Shown piece by piece: positions 20,472 through 31,269 of a stretch of 64,000 bases of DNA. Numbering within the stretch: the stretch's first letter is position 1; each line of letters begins with the position of its first letter. Source of the stretch: Gloeophyllum trabeum ATCC 11539 (taxonomy: Eukaryota > Basidiomycota > Agaricomycetes > Gloeophyllales > Gloeophyllaceae); NCBI RefSeq assembly GCF_000344685.1, contig NW_006920410.1, positions 1,202,414 through 1,266,413 of the forward strand. Direction: 5' to 3'. A program made the position numbers and the translations under genes. A model generated the notes under the pieces. It was not told the origin of the DNA, made no database searches, and was given only the letters and a program-made list of their open reading frames with translations.

Positions 20472-21236
20472 ATGGACCACAATCAGCCTCCCTTTCCTGA
20501 CTTTGACTTTGCTTTTGATCCCAACCTCTTTCCCCCTCCGCCGCCGTTGCCGCCCTCGGCAGGCCTGTTCTCGCAGTCAGAGACAACGGACCTCTTTGGC
20601 TTCCTCGACAACTTCAACTTCGATCTCGACGAAAACCTCTTCGTAGACCATGCCCAGGGCGATGGCTCATCAAATGGATTCGGGCCATTTCTCGAGCCCC
20701 CGTATGCCAATGGCGCGTCGCCCACATCGCATGCTCCGTTCAGCGGGCAAGTGCCATCGCGGCCAGGTGAAGGATCGCGTCATCCTGAACCTGAACCATA
20801 CTTCTCGCATCCTCGAGATCAGACAACCCGTCGAACCTCGTCACAGTCGTTAACCCCGCCTGCATCAGCATCATCTCCACCATCCGGCAGTAATGCCCAA
20901 TCGAATCCGCCGCGGCCCAAGACCCTCCTTTCGTCTCCGCAGAAGAGATTAAATCACATAATGTCCGAGCAGAAGCGGAGGAACGCGATTCGGGACGGCT
21001 ACGCACAGCTAATAGCTTTGCTCGCGCCCGAAGGGAGTTCAGTTGCGATTGGTATGCCGACGCGAGGACGGCCGAAAGGGAGCGGCAATAGGGCCAAGGG
21101 TCGGAGTCAGGGAAAGAGTGGTGTGTTGTTCCGAGCGGTGGAGTATTGCAAGTTTCTGGAGGAAGGGAGGGATGCTTTGAAGGCAGAGGTTCTGCGACTT
21201 GAGGCTGCAGCAGGCGTTCTTGCGCCTGGTCCATAA
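20472..21236 (+). CDS. basic helix-loop-helix transcription factor
   Basis: A single exon encodes 254 aa. The N-terminal 140 residues are acidic, Pro- and Phe-rich (PPFPDFDFAFDPNLFPPPPP), resembling an activation domain. The bHLH begins at about residue 160: basic region NHIMSEQKRRNAIRDGYAQL with the H-E-R contact positions, then helix 1, a long loop containing an Arg/Gly/Lys-rich insert (PTRGRPKGSGNRAKGRSQGK), then helix 2 GVLFRAVEYCKFLEEGRDAL running into a short leucine-repeat helix. The loop is longer than in typical bHLH proteins, as in some fungal bHLH regulators. The target site (E-box) is expected from the basic region. No intron was needed. Confidence 0.85.
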   Translation: MDHNQPPFPDFDFAFDPNLFPPPPPLPPSAGLFSQSETTDLFGFLDNFNFDLDENLFVDHAQGDGSSNGFGPFLEPPYANGASPTSHAPFSGQVPSRPGEGSRHPEPEPYFSHPRDQTTRRTSSQSLTPPASASSPPSGSNAQSNPPRPKTLLSSPQKRLNHIMSEQKRRNAIRDGYAQLIALLAPEGSSVAIGMPTRGRPKGSGNRAKGRSQGKSGVLFRAVEYCKFLEEGRDALKAEVLRLEAAAGVLAPGP

Positions 21237-21430
21237 GAAGATTGTGCAAGTATCCCTTCACCTTTTACAGCCATCTGTATCACCAGTCTCTGTAATTTAG
21301 CTCCCATTTGTACCCATAGTGCTTCTCACAGTCTATTTCCTCCTTCGTATACGGTATATACATACCATGTAGATCTTATCCATACCGGGATGCACGTGGG
21401 GGACGGATTTGATGAATGCTATGATGCAGT

Positions 21431-22307
21431 ATGTCTCCTGTTCCGCCACCGTCACCATGGCCCATCCCACAGTTCAAGCTCCAGGTGGAAGACTTGCGAC
21501 ATCACGGGGCGTCGCTGTTCTTCGAGAACATAGAGCCGACGACAGCACTAAACGAGGCTACTCTGTCAGTATTCGAGTGGTTGTATACACCGGACACAGT
21601 CCCTTGCAAGTGAGTGCTTCGCATGTCAGAACAGGTCGAAGACTTCCAGAGTCATCCTGTCACTTATATTCCTCTGGGACAGAGTTAAGACAGTCCTCCT
21701 TGTGCTTAAGCCCATGGAGGGCGTGGCATATACGTTTGGTACCGCGACAGACAAGCAGATACACATGTCCCTGGACCACATAGTGAACTCGGCCAGCCGC
21801 GCTAGACATGAAATAATGGGCGTTCTGACTCACGAGATGGTCCACTGCTACCAGTATAATGGCCAGGGCAAATGTCCAGGTGGCTTGATAGAGGGTATAG
21901 CAGGTTAGTCGCGGTCATGCGAAACGACCGAGTCGTTCCCGGAGCTTATCACAAATCCGGATTTATAAGACTGGGTCAGGCTGCATGCAAACCTCTCGCC
22001 TCCTCACTGGAAGCGGGAGCCCGGTGACAAGTGGGACGCGGGCTACCAACGAACAGCCTACTTTCTCGACTGGATTGAAGACAGGTATGGCACAGGCACC
22101 GTCAGGGAGCTCAACGAAGCTATGAAAAACAAGGAATACACGGACGAGATCTTTCGCGACGCCACTGGGCGAAAGCTTAAAAAGCTATGGAAGTTATATC
22201 GCTGTGAGTTCGAGGACGAAGACGAACCACGACCCTCGCCGCAGCTCCACCCTGCGTTCATTTCAGGACCAGCAAACCCATCTATCAGTAGTGCCACTAA
22301 TGAATGA
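21431..22307 (+). CDS. basic secretory protein (BSP)-family putative metallopeptidase
   Basis: Exons 21431-21609, 21683-21903 and 21970-22307 give 245 aa. After VKTVLLVLKPMEGVAYTFG comes the zinc-binding HEMVHCYQYNGQG (HExxH at about 110-114), then GLIEGIADWVRLHANLSPPHW and AGYQRTAYFLDWIEDRYG, the diagnostic BSP (Pfam PF04450) blocks. The family is known from plant defence proteins and fungi and is a predicted zinc peptidase; activity is little tested. I see no signal peptide at the chosen start (MSPVPPPSPWPIPQF), so despite its name this member may be cytosolic. An unusual C-terminal stretch is acidic and Pro-rich. Confidence 0.82.
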
Positions 22308-22454
22308 TACATACATGATAGATCCACAGCACACGAGACGATTAGGACAGATATGATACAACAGTTTGATACAGCTTGTCTAGGTCCGTGACTTGTAGAA
22401 GTACAGGGGCACGTCAGCAGGACTGTAGGACAGTGACTTCATACTGCGAGCGGG

Positions 22455-25400
22455 CTATCCCAGTTCTGCTTCCAGTTCGCGGGCTAACGCATCATCATCG
22501 AGCTCTTCGCCGTCGGTATAGTCATCCTCGTCGTCGCCTTCTTCCTCATCCTGATCCGCGACGACCTCAGGAACCGCCGGTGCAGCAGGTTTATCATGCG
22601 TATTTGACCCATTGATGACTGAAGCCGTCTCTTCGAGCTCCTCAGCATGAATAGCCTCCTTCAGCTTGGAAGATCCGGACCGTTCCAGAGCTATCTTCTT
22701 CCGTTTGGCTAAAGGGGACCGTAGGTTATCGGGATCGGTATTGCCGAGGCTGCCAATTTCTGAAGGTGTGAGGCTTCGCAAACGCTTCCGTTTCAACCGC
22801 GGTGTGGACTGCGTGCTGGAGAAGAGATACTGTGCGGTCAATGGCTGAGTGCCTGGAGCTCCCAAGCACGTCACGTACCTAGCAGCACTGTTGCTATCAT
22901 CCGTGATGGATACGTCGTCTTCCTCAAATTCACCATTCGTCGTGGCGCTTTTGACACTCAGGTCATCTTCGCCGTCACTCTCCTCCATGGCAGCGTCCAC
23001 CTCATCTCTCAGAGCGTCCCAGTCGACATCATTAAGTGCAAGGGTCTCACTCGAGGGTTCCATACCCTCGTCGGGATCCCAGTCGTCTGTATCTGGTTCT
23101 GGATCAGATGAAATCTGATTGGAATCGGCGATAGGACTCGAGCTAGCAGCTTCAGCAGGGACTGACGGTTCATCCAATAAATATGGTGTCTCGTCCTGAC
23201 GCCGCCATAGCGCTATGGAGTCAGTAAACCATTTCAACCAGACAATCTTGATCCCACCGCGGCGCCGTGCTGCATCCACTTTCGCGGTGCCCCGCTGGAT
23301 AGTAGGTCAGGGAATGCTCGGTTCAGCTGACAGACTACACTGCGTACCTTGGCAGCGACAACGTGAGTGACTTCGCTAGACAGTTCAGTATGACACTGAG
23401 CTCCGAATGCACAAGCCATCCGCCAAATCTCAGTATTTCGGGGATTAGTATCAAGTGGGATCACACTCGAAAACAGTATATGAACGCCCTCAAGTGTCCG
23501 CATACGTAAACGGGGTATTATATGCTGCGGAACGTTGAGACTGGATCCTTTACTCATAGACACTGGGAAAGCTGACCTTAACATCATAAGGCGGCGGGTC
23601 AGTGGGCTTCCGCCCTGTACGTGAACCTTCTTCTTTCCGGCTAGCGTCATAAATGTCATAGAAGAGCTGATGCACTTCCTCCAGGAGCTGCAGGGAAGAA
23701 GTGTAAGATGTATGGAGTTCTAAGGGATCATCGCATTTACCTGTTGCACTCTTTGCAGCTCATAGTCGTCATTCCTCAGCAATGCCTTCCGGGCAGCCTT
23801 TGGCTGCTTCGCAACAGCATTGTCTGGTTCCTCTTCGGGCGCAGCTTCAGGGGTAGTACTTTCTCTGGATCGTGGCTCCCCTTCCGTGGCATTCTCATCC
23901 TCCGTACTCTGCAGCTCTTCCTGTTTCTTGGCCAGCGGACGATCCTCTAGTTGAGCCTCTAAAGCAAGAGAGTTTTGTGTTATGAGCGCAGTCTTGGTCA
24001 ACTCTTCGCGTTCTTCATCTGGACTGGGCGGCAAAGTGGACGACGTAGATGTCGCTGGCGAACTTGCTGCCAGAGTCGGCGAAGGAGATGATAGTGATGA
24101 TCGTATATCGACGGACGCCACGGTTGGCGGGGGTACCACAGCAGCGGCACCTGGCGAAGGGGATGGAATCATGGCGGCAGCGAGTGCATTCAACTTGGGT
24201 AGAAAGGTGGAGTTGATATCCCCAATGCCGACAAAGAAATCATCTGCACGCCACCCACTTCAGCGCACCGCAACACGAGCGCACAATGAATGGTACCCAC
24301 AGGGGACGACTTTGATGAGGTTGGGACACCACTCCCAGACGTCTGCGCGGTCGTCGATAATGACTACCATGGAAGTGTCACAAGGGAATAACCGCTGCAA
24401 GCTCTTCTGGGTGAGACCTTGGGATTTGACGCCTTAGCTATAATTAAGGGACTAATGAAAAGGATGGATGCACATACTTCCGCTCTCGTCTCGACTGAGG
24501 AGGCGACCTCCAAAGAGCTTACCGTCGGGGTCGACAGCTTTACATACCTCTTCCGCATATGCACGCGTCCCCATGGTATATACATGCATCTCGTATTTAT
24601 GGGAGATGCTATGCAAGAACTCTTGCAACCCAGGCCTTGATATATGGTCAATACGCGGTCAGCAACGGCCCTCTCCAGCGCACCTAGGCTTGATATAGTA
24701 AAGACAGCCTTCATTTTCTATTAGCTTTGCCTTTCCTCGGTAAGGGCCTCTGCCAGGGGGTGCACCGAACGCTTCCGGAGCTAGCCTAAACTTCTTCACG
24801 TCCTTCAGCGCCTCCCAATTGGGGTTGACTTCCTCTTCCTCATCATCGTCTGAATCACTATCGGTATCAGCATCATCCTCGTCTTTCGGCGGAGTGGCTG
24901 CCTTCTTCGCCTGTTTTGTTTCCCAAGCTTCGCCTTCAGCTATCCATTCGCCAACGGTAGGATCAACCGTAGCATGCACGATTGTCTGGTCCAAGTCCAC
25001 AATCAGGGAGAGTTTCCGCGATTTGAGTAAATGCTCCGCCGTCTCCCTCTCTATCCGCTGGGCTTCCTCGAGCGACACGGTGGGCCCATGCGCGAGATGG
25101 GTCATTTGGATAGACGCTCGGGACGCATCTGAGTACCCGGTGTAATCATACCTGCATACAGATCAGCTGGAGCTAATGTCAATCCCAACGCAACATACTC
25201 TGTCATGTCCTTGCCGCATAGACCACACAGTCCACCAATCTGTACCCCATGTTTGCATGGTTCAGTCACCAGCAATGCTGGTCGCTCCTTCGCTTTGCCC
25301 TGCGAGAGAATTTCTCCGCTCTTGATATTCCATTTATCGATTGTACCTTCCACGGTCGAATCCCATGTGCCGTACCGTGGCTCTGGCCGAGCATTGCGAT

Positions 25401-25539
25401 CCGGGGAAACGTAAGTGAATGTGTAGGTCAGAAGTCGCGTACCCCGTTCCACAGATGAAGCAGCTCTAGCATCAATCGAGGCAACTTTGATAGGATATGG
25501 AAGGTCCGGGGGTAGGAACAGCTCGGTCGGCGTCGACAT
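22455..25539 (-). CDS. FCP1: RNA polymerase II CTD phosphatase FCP1
   Basis: Nine exons (25539-25199, 25151-24684, 24635-24478, 24417-24301, 24243-23741, 23687-23577, 23524-23348, 23294-22879, 22815-22455) make 883 aa. The catalytic DLDQT (DxDxT/V, about residue 166) lies in LSLIVDLDQTIVHAT. The phosphatase core continues with KPRPGLQEFLHSISHKYEMH, YTMGTRAYAEEV, LLSRDESGSLTQKSLQRLFP, VVIIDDRADVWEW and PYDFFVGIGDINSTF. A BRCT domain follows (LEGVHILFSSVIPLD, ELSSEVTHVVAAKRGTAKV, IKIVWLKWFTDSIALW), then an acidic tail expected to contact TFIIF. Fcp1 recycles Pol II by dephosphorylating Ser2 of the CTD. The N-terminal CxxC pair (GLCGLCGKDMTE) is present. Confidence 0.94.
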
Positions 25540-26309
25540 CGCGTTTGTCCGACAGCTGAATCGGAGTGGCGAGACGCGCTCGCGCCTTGTCCTTGTTGTG
25601 GCGGAGTTCGAACGATTATTGTCTCAGGTGTGCTACAGTAAGTATCACATCCACCATTCTACAGACTCCGTTCTCTTGGGTGCAGCGGACACCGTGGCGT
25701 AGTTCCTCGGCGCATATACGGGGAAACCGATTCCTGGTCAGGTCGGTCTGCCCGACTCTGCCGTCCACGAAAGTAGGATCGCGGAACCGGGAAACGTGGC
25801 TGTACTACTATACAGAGTGGTCAAGATCGATGTTGTATTTGCTGTTCACAGAGATATCAGACAACATAGTATCATCTAGTATCCTCCAGTTCATTATATA
25901 TTGATGTAGAGTCGTCATATGCATCCAGGAGCTCGAAGGCAAAGAAGCCGCCGAGTGCGCGTCAGATCATGGTTGTGGGTGTTGAAATTGAACCTTCCTA
26001 GTTATTGACTGTTTACCGTTTATCATCAGGAGGATAGCTCTGTATGGGGCCTAGAGTTGGCGGTTCCTGTGGCAGTGAAAAGGTGAATGCCATCACTGAG
26101 TCTCGGCACCTAAGAGCCTGAATGCACGAAGCAATCTCATTCTGCAGCGGACAAACAACAGGACGAGACTCTACGAAATGACGATAGAAAAATGCAATGA
26201 ATCATCTTGGTCAGAGTACAACATTCGTATTCAGAGACTACCGTGACGTAACAGAACCTTCCGGCGCTAGAAAACATGAAGAACGTACACTCCCTCCCAT
26301 GGGCAATGT
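25540..26309. other. 770-bp intergenic region
   Basis: Lies between the FCP1 start and the eEF2 stop, both genes on the minus strand, so it holds the FCP1 promoter and the eEF2 3' UTR. Short open frames on the plus strand (25487-25904) show no recognisable motif. No tRNA, snoRNA or repeat was seen. Confidence 0.4.
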
Positions 26310-29300
26310 TTACAACTTGTCGTAATACGTGTCGAGAGAAGGAATTTCGGGCTAGAAAAGCAAGGTTAACATTTGATTCAATATTTGGTTCGACTACGAT
26401 AAATTGGGGAATACAAACCTTGAGACCCTTGCGGGTACGAATGTTGCGGACAAGTTCCTCGAGCTTGCTGCCCTTCTCGAGAGGAGCTATGGCAAGCATT
26501 AGTTCGGCGAGATCATACCCGGCTTCAGAGTGACTTACATCCGTTCATCAACTCCCAGTGATCGAACACACTCTGGGGGAAGGCCTGTCCACCCGTTGCT
26601 GACCGGAGCTCACCGTTGAAACCGAAGGACTCCATAACAGGAAGGTAAGCCTTGACCGTGAACATGGGCGTTCCTGGCCTCTGCTCCTCGCTGAAGACCT
26701 GGCCACGACGCTTGTTCAAGCAAGAGTAGATACCACCGATGGCGTTCTCGGGACACTGGATCTCAACTGAAGCGACTGTCAGATCCTGACCTTGTGGAGG
26801 TAATCAGGATGACTTACCAAGGTAGACAGGCTCCTGGAGACCAGGGTTGGCCAGCAAGCAAGCAGCATAACATACACGGCGGGTGGTGGGAATGATCTGT
26901 CCTCCACCACGGTGGATGGCATCAGCGTGAAGCTACAAAGGTGGACATGAGGATTAATTGTTCCAATAGTTTATAGATCATACGTACGACGACATCCATA
27001 ACGTTGAAGCGGATACCGCGCATATTCTCCTCAGCGCAGACACCCTCCTTCGTCGCCCACTGGAAACCGGCAACACAAGAGTCCTTGATCTCGTTCAGGT
27101 ACTGCACACCCTTGGTGACATCAACCAACAAGTTGGGACCAGTCGTCTCGGGACCGAAACACCAGATCTTCCTGGCATCGGTGACGTCCCATCCGAACTC
27201 GTCGGCGAGTACACGAGCACGAGCCTTGTAATCGTCACGGGCGCTGACCTTGCCGGATTCGATGGCCTTGGTAAGCTCCTCGTCGATGGGCATAGCCTTC
27301 ACGAAGAGACGGTTGTGCTTGTTCTGCGACTTGGAAAGGGCCACAATCGAAGACTCGGCCTTGACAGTCTCACGGTAACCGACGACGGGGTCAGAGATCT
27401 TGAGGGGAACACCAGCATGGTCTTCTTGCAAATCCTGTTATACAGGAGGACAGATTATAATCAGAGAAGGACTTCAACCTCGGCTGACAGGGACGTACCT
27501 TCAAGCAGATCTCCAAGTGCAGCTCACCGGCACCAGCGACGACGTGTTCACCGGTCTCAGACACGGATGTCTGGACGCAGGGGTCGGACTTGGACAAACG
27601 CTTCAGACCTTCGACAAGCTTGGGCAGATCAGCGGCGTTCTTGACCTCGACGGCGACCCGCACGACAGGGGACACGGAGAACTTCATGACCTTCATGTTG
27701 TGGGCAGTCTCCGAGGTGGTGAGGGTTCCGCTCTTGAGCAAGAACTGGTCAATGCCGACGAGACCGACGATGTTACCAGCCGGGCAGTCCTCGATGGGCT
27801 CAATGTAGCGACCCATCATCAACACGGTACGCTGAACGGACTTGATAAACAGGTCCTCCTTCTTACCGGGAACGTAGTTGGGGCCCTGGATACGGATCTT
27901 GGGGCCGGAACGCACAGTACCGGAGAAGACACGACCGAACGCGTAGAAACGACCCTTATCGGACGTGGGCACCATCTTGGAGACGTACAGCACAAGAGGT
28001 CCCTTAGGGTCGCAGTCCCTGATACCGATGGCAGACTCGTCGTCCATGGGACCCTCGTACAGGGTCTCCACACGGTAACGTTGCGCAGTCGCGGGGGAGG
28101 GGAGGTTAATGACTATCATCTCCAAGAGGGAGTCACCAGCGGGCAAGAACTTGCGCATGACCACCTTCAAGAGCTGCTTGCCCTCGAGATCACGCTCGTC
28201 CGAGGCGAGCTTAACGTCAAGCTTCTCGAGCATCGGGCCAATGGCGTCCTTCTTGAAGTTCATGACAGCATCGAAGATCTTGAAGATGGGGTCCAGGACG
28301 AACATGTTGAAGGCACGCTCGAGAGGCTTGCCATCAGCATCAGTGGGCTTCGTCGTCCACTTGCGGGTAGCAGGGTTGAAGAAGTTGTCACCCCAGAGCT
28401 TGCCCATCATCTTCTCCTTGTCCACGCCGAACTTCTTCGCGTACCGGTTGGCGAACTGGCGGAGGGTGAACCCCCATCCGTGGAGACCGGAACCGAAAGC
28501 GACGGTACCCGCCTCGGCGTAGACCTGAACGTCACCAAGGGCAGCGTCGTTGTAAGTGGAGATGATGACGTTCACGTTCTCAATGACACGGCGGAAGTTC
28601 TGGTAGAGCTCCTCCTTGTCGACCTGCAACTCGAGGAGCGCCCGGTCGACCTTGTTGATGACGAGAACGGGTTTGATACGTTCTGTCAGGGCTTGACGGA
28701 GCACGGTCTCGGTCTGGACACAGACACCCTCGATTGTGTCGACGACAACGAGAGCACCGTCAGTAACACGGAGAGCAGCCGTAACCTCCGAGGAGAAATC
28801 GACGTGTCCCGGGGAGTCGATCAAGTTAATCAAGAATTCGTTACCTATAGTCCCAGGTCAGCGATAGGCTCCGGCCAAGGTCAGGGTAAGAGCGTACCAT
28901 CCGTTTTCTGCTTGACCGATGCGAGATCCTCCTTATCTACCTCAAAGTACATGGAAATGGCCGTCGACTTGATGGTAATACCGCGCTCTTTTTCGTCCTC
29001 TCTTGTATCCGTAAACCGCATGTCTCCAGCATTTTTTGCGGCAATGATACCGGCCTTAGAGACAAGCGAGTCCGTAAGGGTGGACTTTCCGTGATCCACT
29101 GCGCTGCATGTCAGGGTAAAAGGACGGAAAGGCCCCTGAGATCACTCACCATGGGCGATAACACTCATGTTACGGATGTTGGTGGGCTTGTCCATAAGGC
29201 CCCGAATCTGATCTGTACATCGTACCCGTCAACAATCCTGTCCATCGATGAAAGCGTTCCCTCCGATGCTCACCTACGGTGAAGTTGCTGCATTGGAAGG

Positions 29301-29360
29301 GAAATCCGGGAGTGAGACGGGGAAAGAGCCTGCGACGAAATAACCTTGCACTTACACCAT
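26310..29360 (-). CDS. EFT: translation elongation factor 2 (eEF2)
   Basis: Ten exons (29360-29356, 29287-29274, 29212-29150, 29098-28898, 28844-27499, 27434-26988, 26932-26818, 26766-26539, 26486-26419, 26351-26310) give exactly 842 aa, the usual fungal length. G motifs: [15 protein letters not shown] (G1), [10 protein letters not shown] (G2/switch I), [11 protein letters not shown] (G3) and [11 protein letters not shown] (G4). The diphthamide loop [17 protein letters not shown] places the modified His at 699, and the end is [13 protein letters not shown]. eEF2 drives GTP-dependent ribosomal translocation. The first coding exon is only 5 nt (ATGGT) and the second 14 nt. Strong C-ending codon bias leaves a long antisense frame. 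Confidence 0.97.
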
Positions 29361-29982
29361 CTTGGCTAGCTTTTACAGAGGTGAAAATACAAAGAAATGA
29401 GTGAGAGCGACCCTTGGACGAGTTCGCTCTTAAGAGAGATGGGAGGGAGAGATGGGCAAGCAGCGGTGCCGCAAGGCTGGACGTTATGAAAGTTTTCCTC
29501 GCTGCCGCTTGCTTATCGATCACCCAAAATGAGTCCCACGCCACTTTCATAGTGGTACGCGTTGGGTATGCAGCAATTACATCGTTGACGTCGGGTCCCT
29601 CTTACTACTATCCAGTCATTCTCCCGTTTGAATTCGATGCGTATAGGTTTTAAGACTCGAGCTGTGCTCGAGTATGACTCGAACTCGTCCCCAAGTTGCT
29701 CCTATGACTTGACTATCCCATGACTATCCGACAATACAGTTAAGTTCCTGATGATCATACAGCCAGAATGCTATTGTCAGCGGCTGGATTGTGCAATAAC
29801 AGCCTCACTACATGCGAACGAGCTATACATATGAAGGTCCAACGTGAAAGGGGCATCATCAGCGCCTGTCGCCGCGCATTCCAGCGCATCTTTGCACGAG
29901 TCATCCCGAGTCAGCCATACATCCAGGATCCAGCACGATACAAGAGGATTTCGGAGCCTTCAAGCGACTCTAGTGTTCTGAC
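29361..29982. promoter_or_regulatory. divergent intergenic region eEF2/GNAT
   Basis: A 622-bp spacer carrying the promoter of the highly expressed eEF2 gene and that of the divergent acetyltransferase gene. It includes a short self-complementary CTCGAG-rich patch near 29655-29690. No coding or RNA gene was recognised. Confidence 0.4.
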
Positions 29983-30780
29983 ATGTCCTCGTCACAGTTG
30001 CACCCCTTACAAGTAAACGTAGAGACAGGGGAGCCATACCTCCGCCTTCCAGCTCCTCACCAGAATGTGATCATCACCCCGATCAGGTTCGCCGACGAGG
30101 CTGCGATCGTCCAGTACATGAACGATCCACGCGTGTACGAGAACCTCTCCAGCATTCCTCAGCCTTACACGAGAGAGAATGCACAGGAATGGGTGAAGCG
30201 CGTCAAAGCCCGATCGGACGAACTCCTGCAAGAACTGAAACGCTCTGACGAGCACGCAGACCGACGGGCCAAGGCGCTGGACGGCTGCCCAGTAATGACC
30301 ATAAGAGAGGTGCAGGAGGATGGTCAGGATATATTCATCGGGGACCTCAGCGTCCTGCGATCCGCGTTCGTGGAAGTCGCCGACCCCGAGGAAAGGGCAC
30401 GACTCAGTCGCGAGAACAAGGCAAGAGCAGTGGGCGACCCGGAGATTGTGTTCACCATGGGAGGTGGGTAGTGTAACTCGGCGTCCATTAAGTGGTGTTT
30501 AATTGACTTGTCGGCAGACTACCTCATACCCAGTCACCATGGTCGAGGGATCATGACCGCCGCTGTCCGGACACTCATGAATGAGTGGATGATCCCGCGG
30601 ATGAACTGTCACAAAATTCTGGTGAATGCCAAGAAAGGCAACCTTGCCAGTAGACGCGTATTCGAAAAAGCTGGCTTCCGCTTCATGGATACCGTGGAGG
30701 ACGCCCTGGAGTTGACGGTGCCTGGCAGAGCTGGCAAGTGGTCATTAGATGTGCTTGAGTGGAAGTACGAGCGGCTATAG
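29983..30780 (+). CDS. GNAT-family N-acetyltransferase
   Basis: Exons 29983-30463 and 30518-30780 make 247 aa. The protein resembles RimJ/RimL-type GNATs: an N-terminal substrate half (IRFADEAAIVQYMNDPRVYENL, PYTRENAQEWV), a charged helical insert (LLQELKRSDEHADRRAKALD), then the acetyl-CoA core with IPSHHGRGIMTAAVRTLMNEW (the R/Q-x-x-G-x-G/A loop as HHGRGI) and KILVNAKKGNLASRRVFEKAGFRF, the typical NxxSxxxxEKxGF motif. The substrate is unknown; relatives acetylate protein N termini or small amines. No targeting signal was seen. Confidence 0.85.
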
Positions 30781-31269
30781 ACATAGCGAACGATTCTGTA
30801 GTTGCACAATAATGAGGATATCTCTAGGGATCGTTCGGGTGCATTTCCAGGGCTTAGGGTGTAATTTTGCGTACCTGTGAAACGGTGCTCTGCCGCCAAG
30901 TGCATCATCAGTATGTGCTCCATGCGAAGGACGGGGTGTGCCTGAGGATAAGAGTGACCAGCTTGGTAGAGAAAGGCTTGCAGTGTGTACGATATTGCGG
31001 TCCTAGACTCGGTAGCACGAGTTGAGTATTACCGGTGGTCCCCCCCTGGCTGGCTCAGTGGCTGCACTGCGGGCGGACGCGTCCCGCACGTGCTGAGAGG
31101 TCGCCGGGGCCGGGCCGAGGGAGCCCTGGTGGCACTGGCAGCACTGCTGTGCCTTGGCCGACACCGTCGTTCCAGGAATACAGGCTGTGAGCCTGCCTAC
31201 CACTTCCTTATCCATATCCCTCTCTTCTGTCTGTATATTGGCCATCACTGCTGTATCACTATCTGAAGT
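30781..31269. other. 489-bp intergenic region
   Basis: Between the GNAT stop codon and the PalI start codon, both on the plus strand. It contains a GC-rich patch at 31040-31150. No supported gene, RNA or repeat was seen. Confidence 0.4.

Noticed and set aside
27400..29094. A 564-codon open frame on the plus strand
   Set aside because: It lies exactly antisense to the large eEF2 exon, where strong codon bias removes stop codons from the opposite strand; its sequence is a low-complexity mirror (Leu/Val/Asp/Gly-rich) with no domain.
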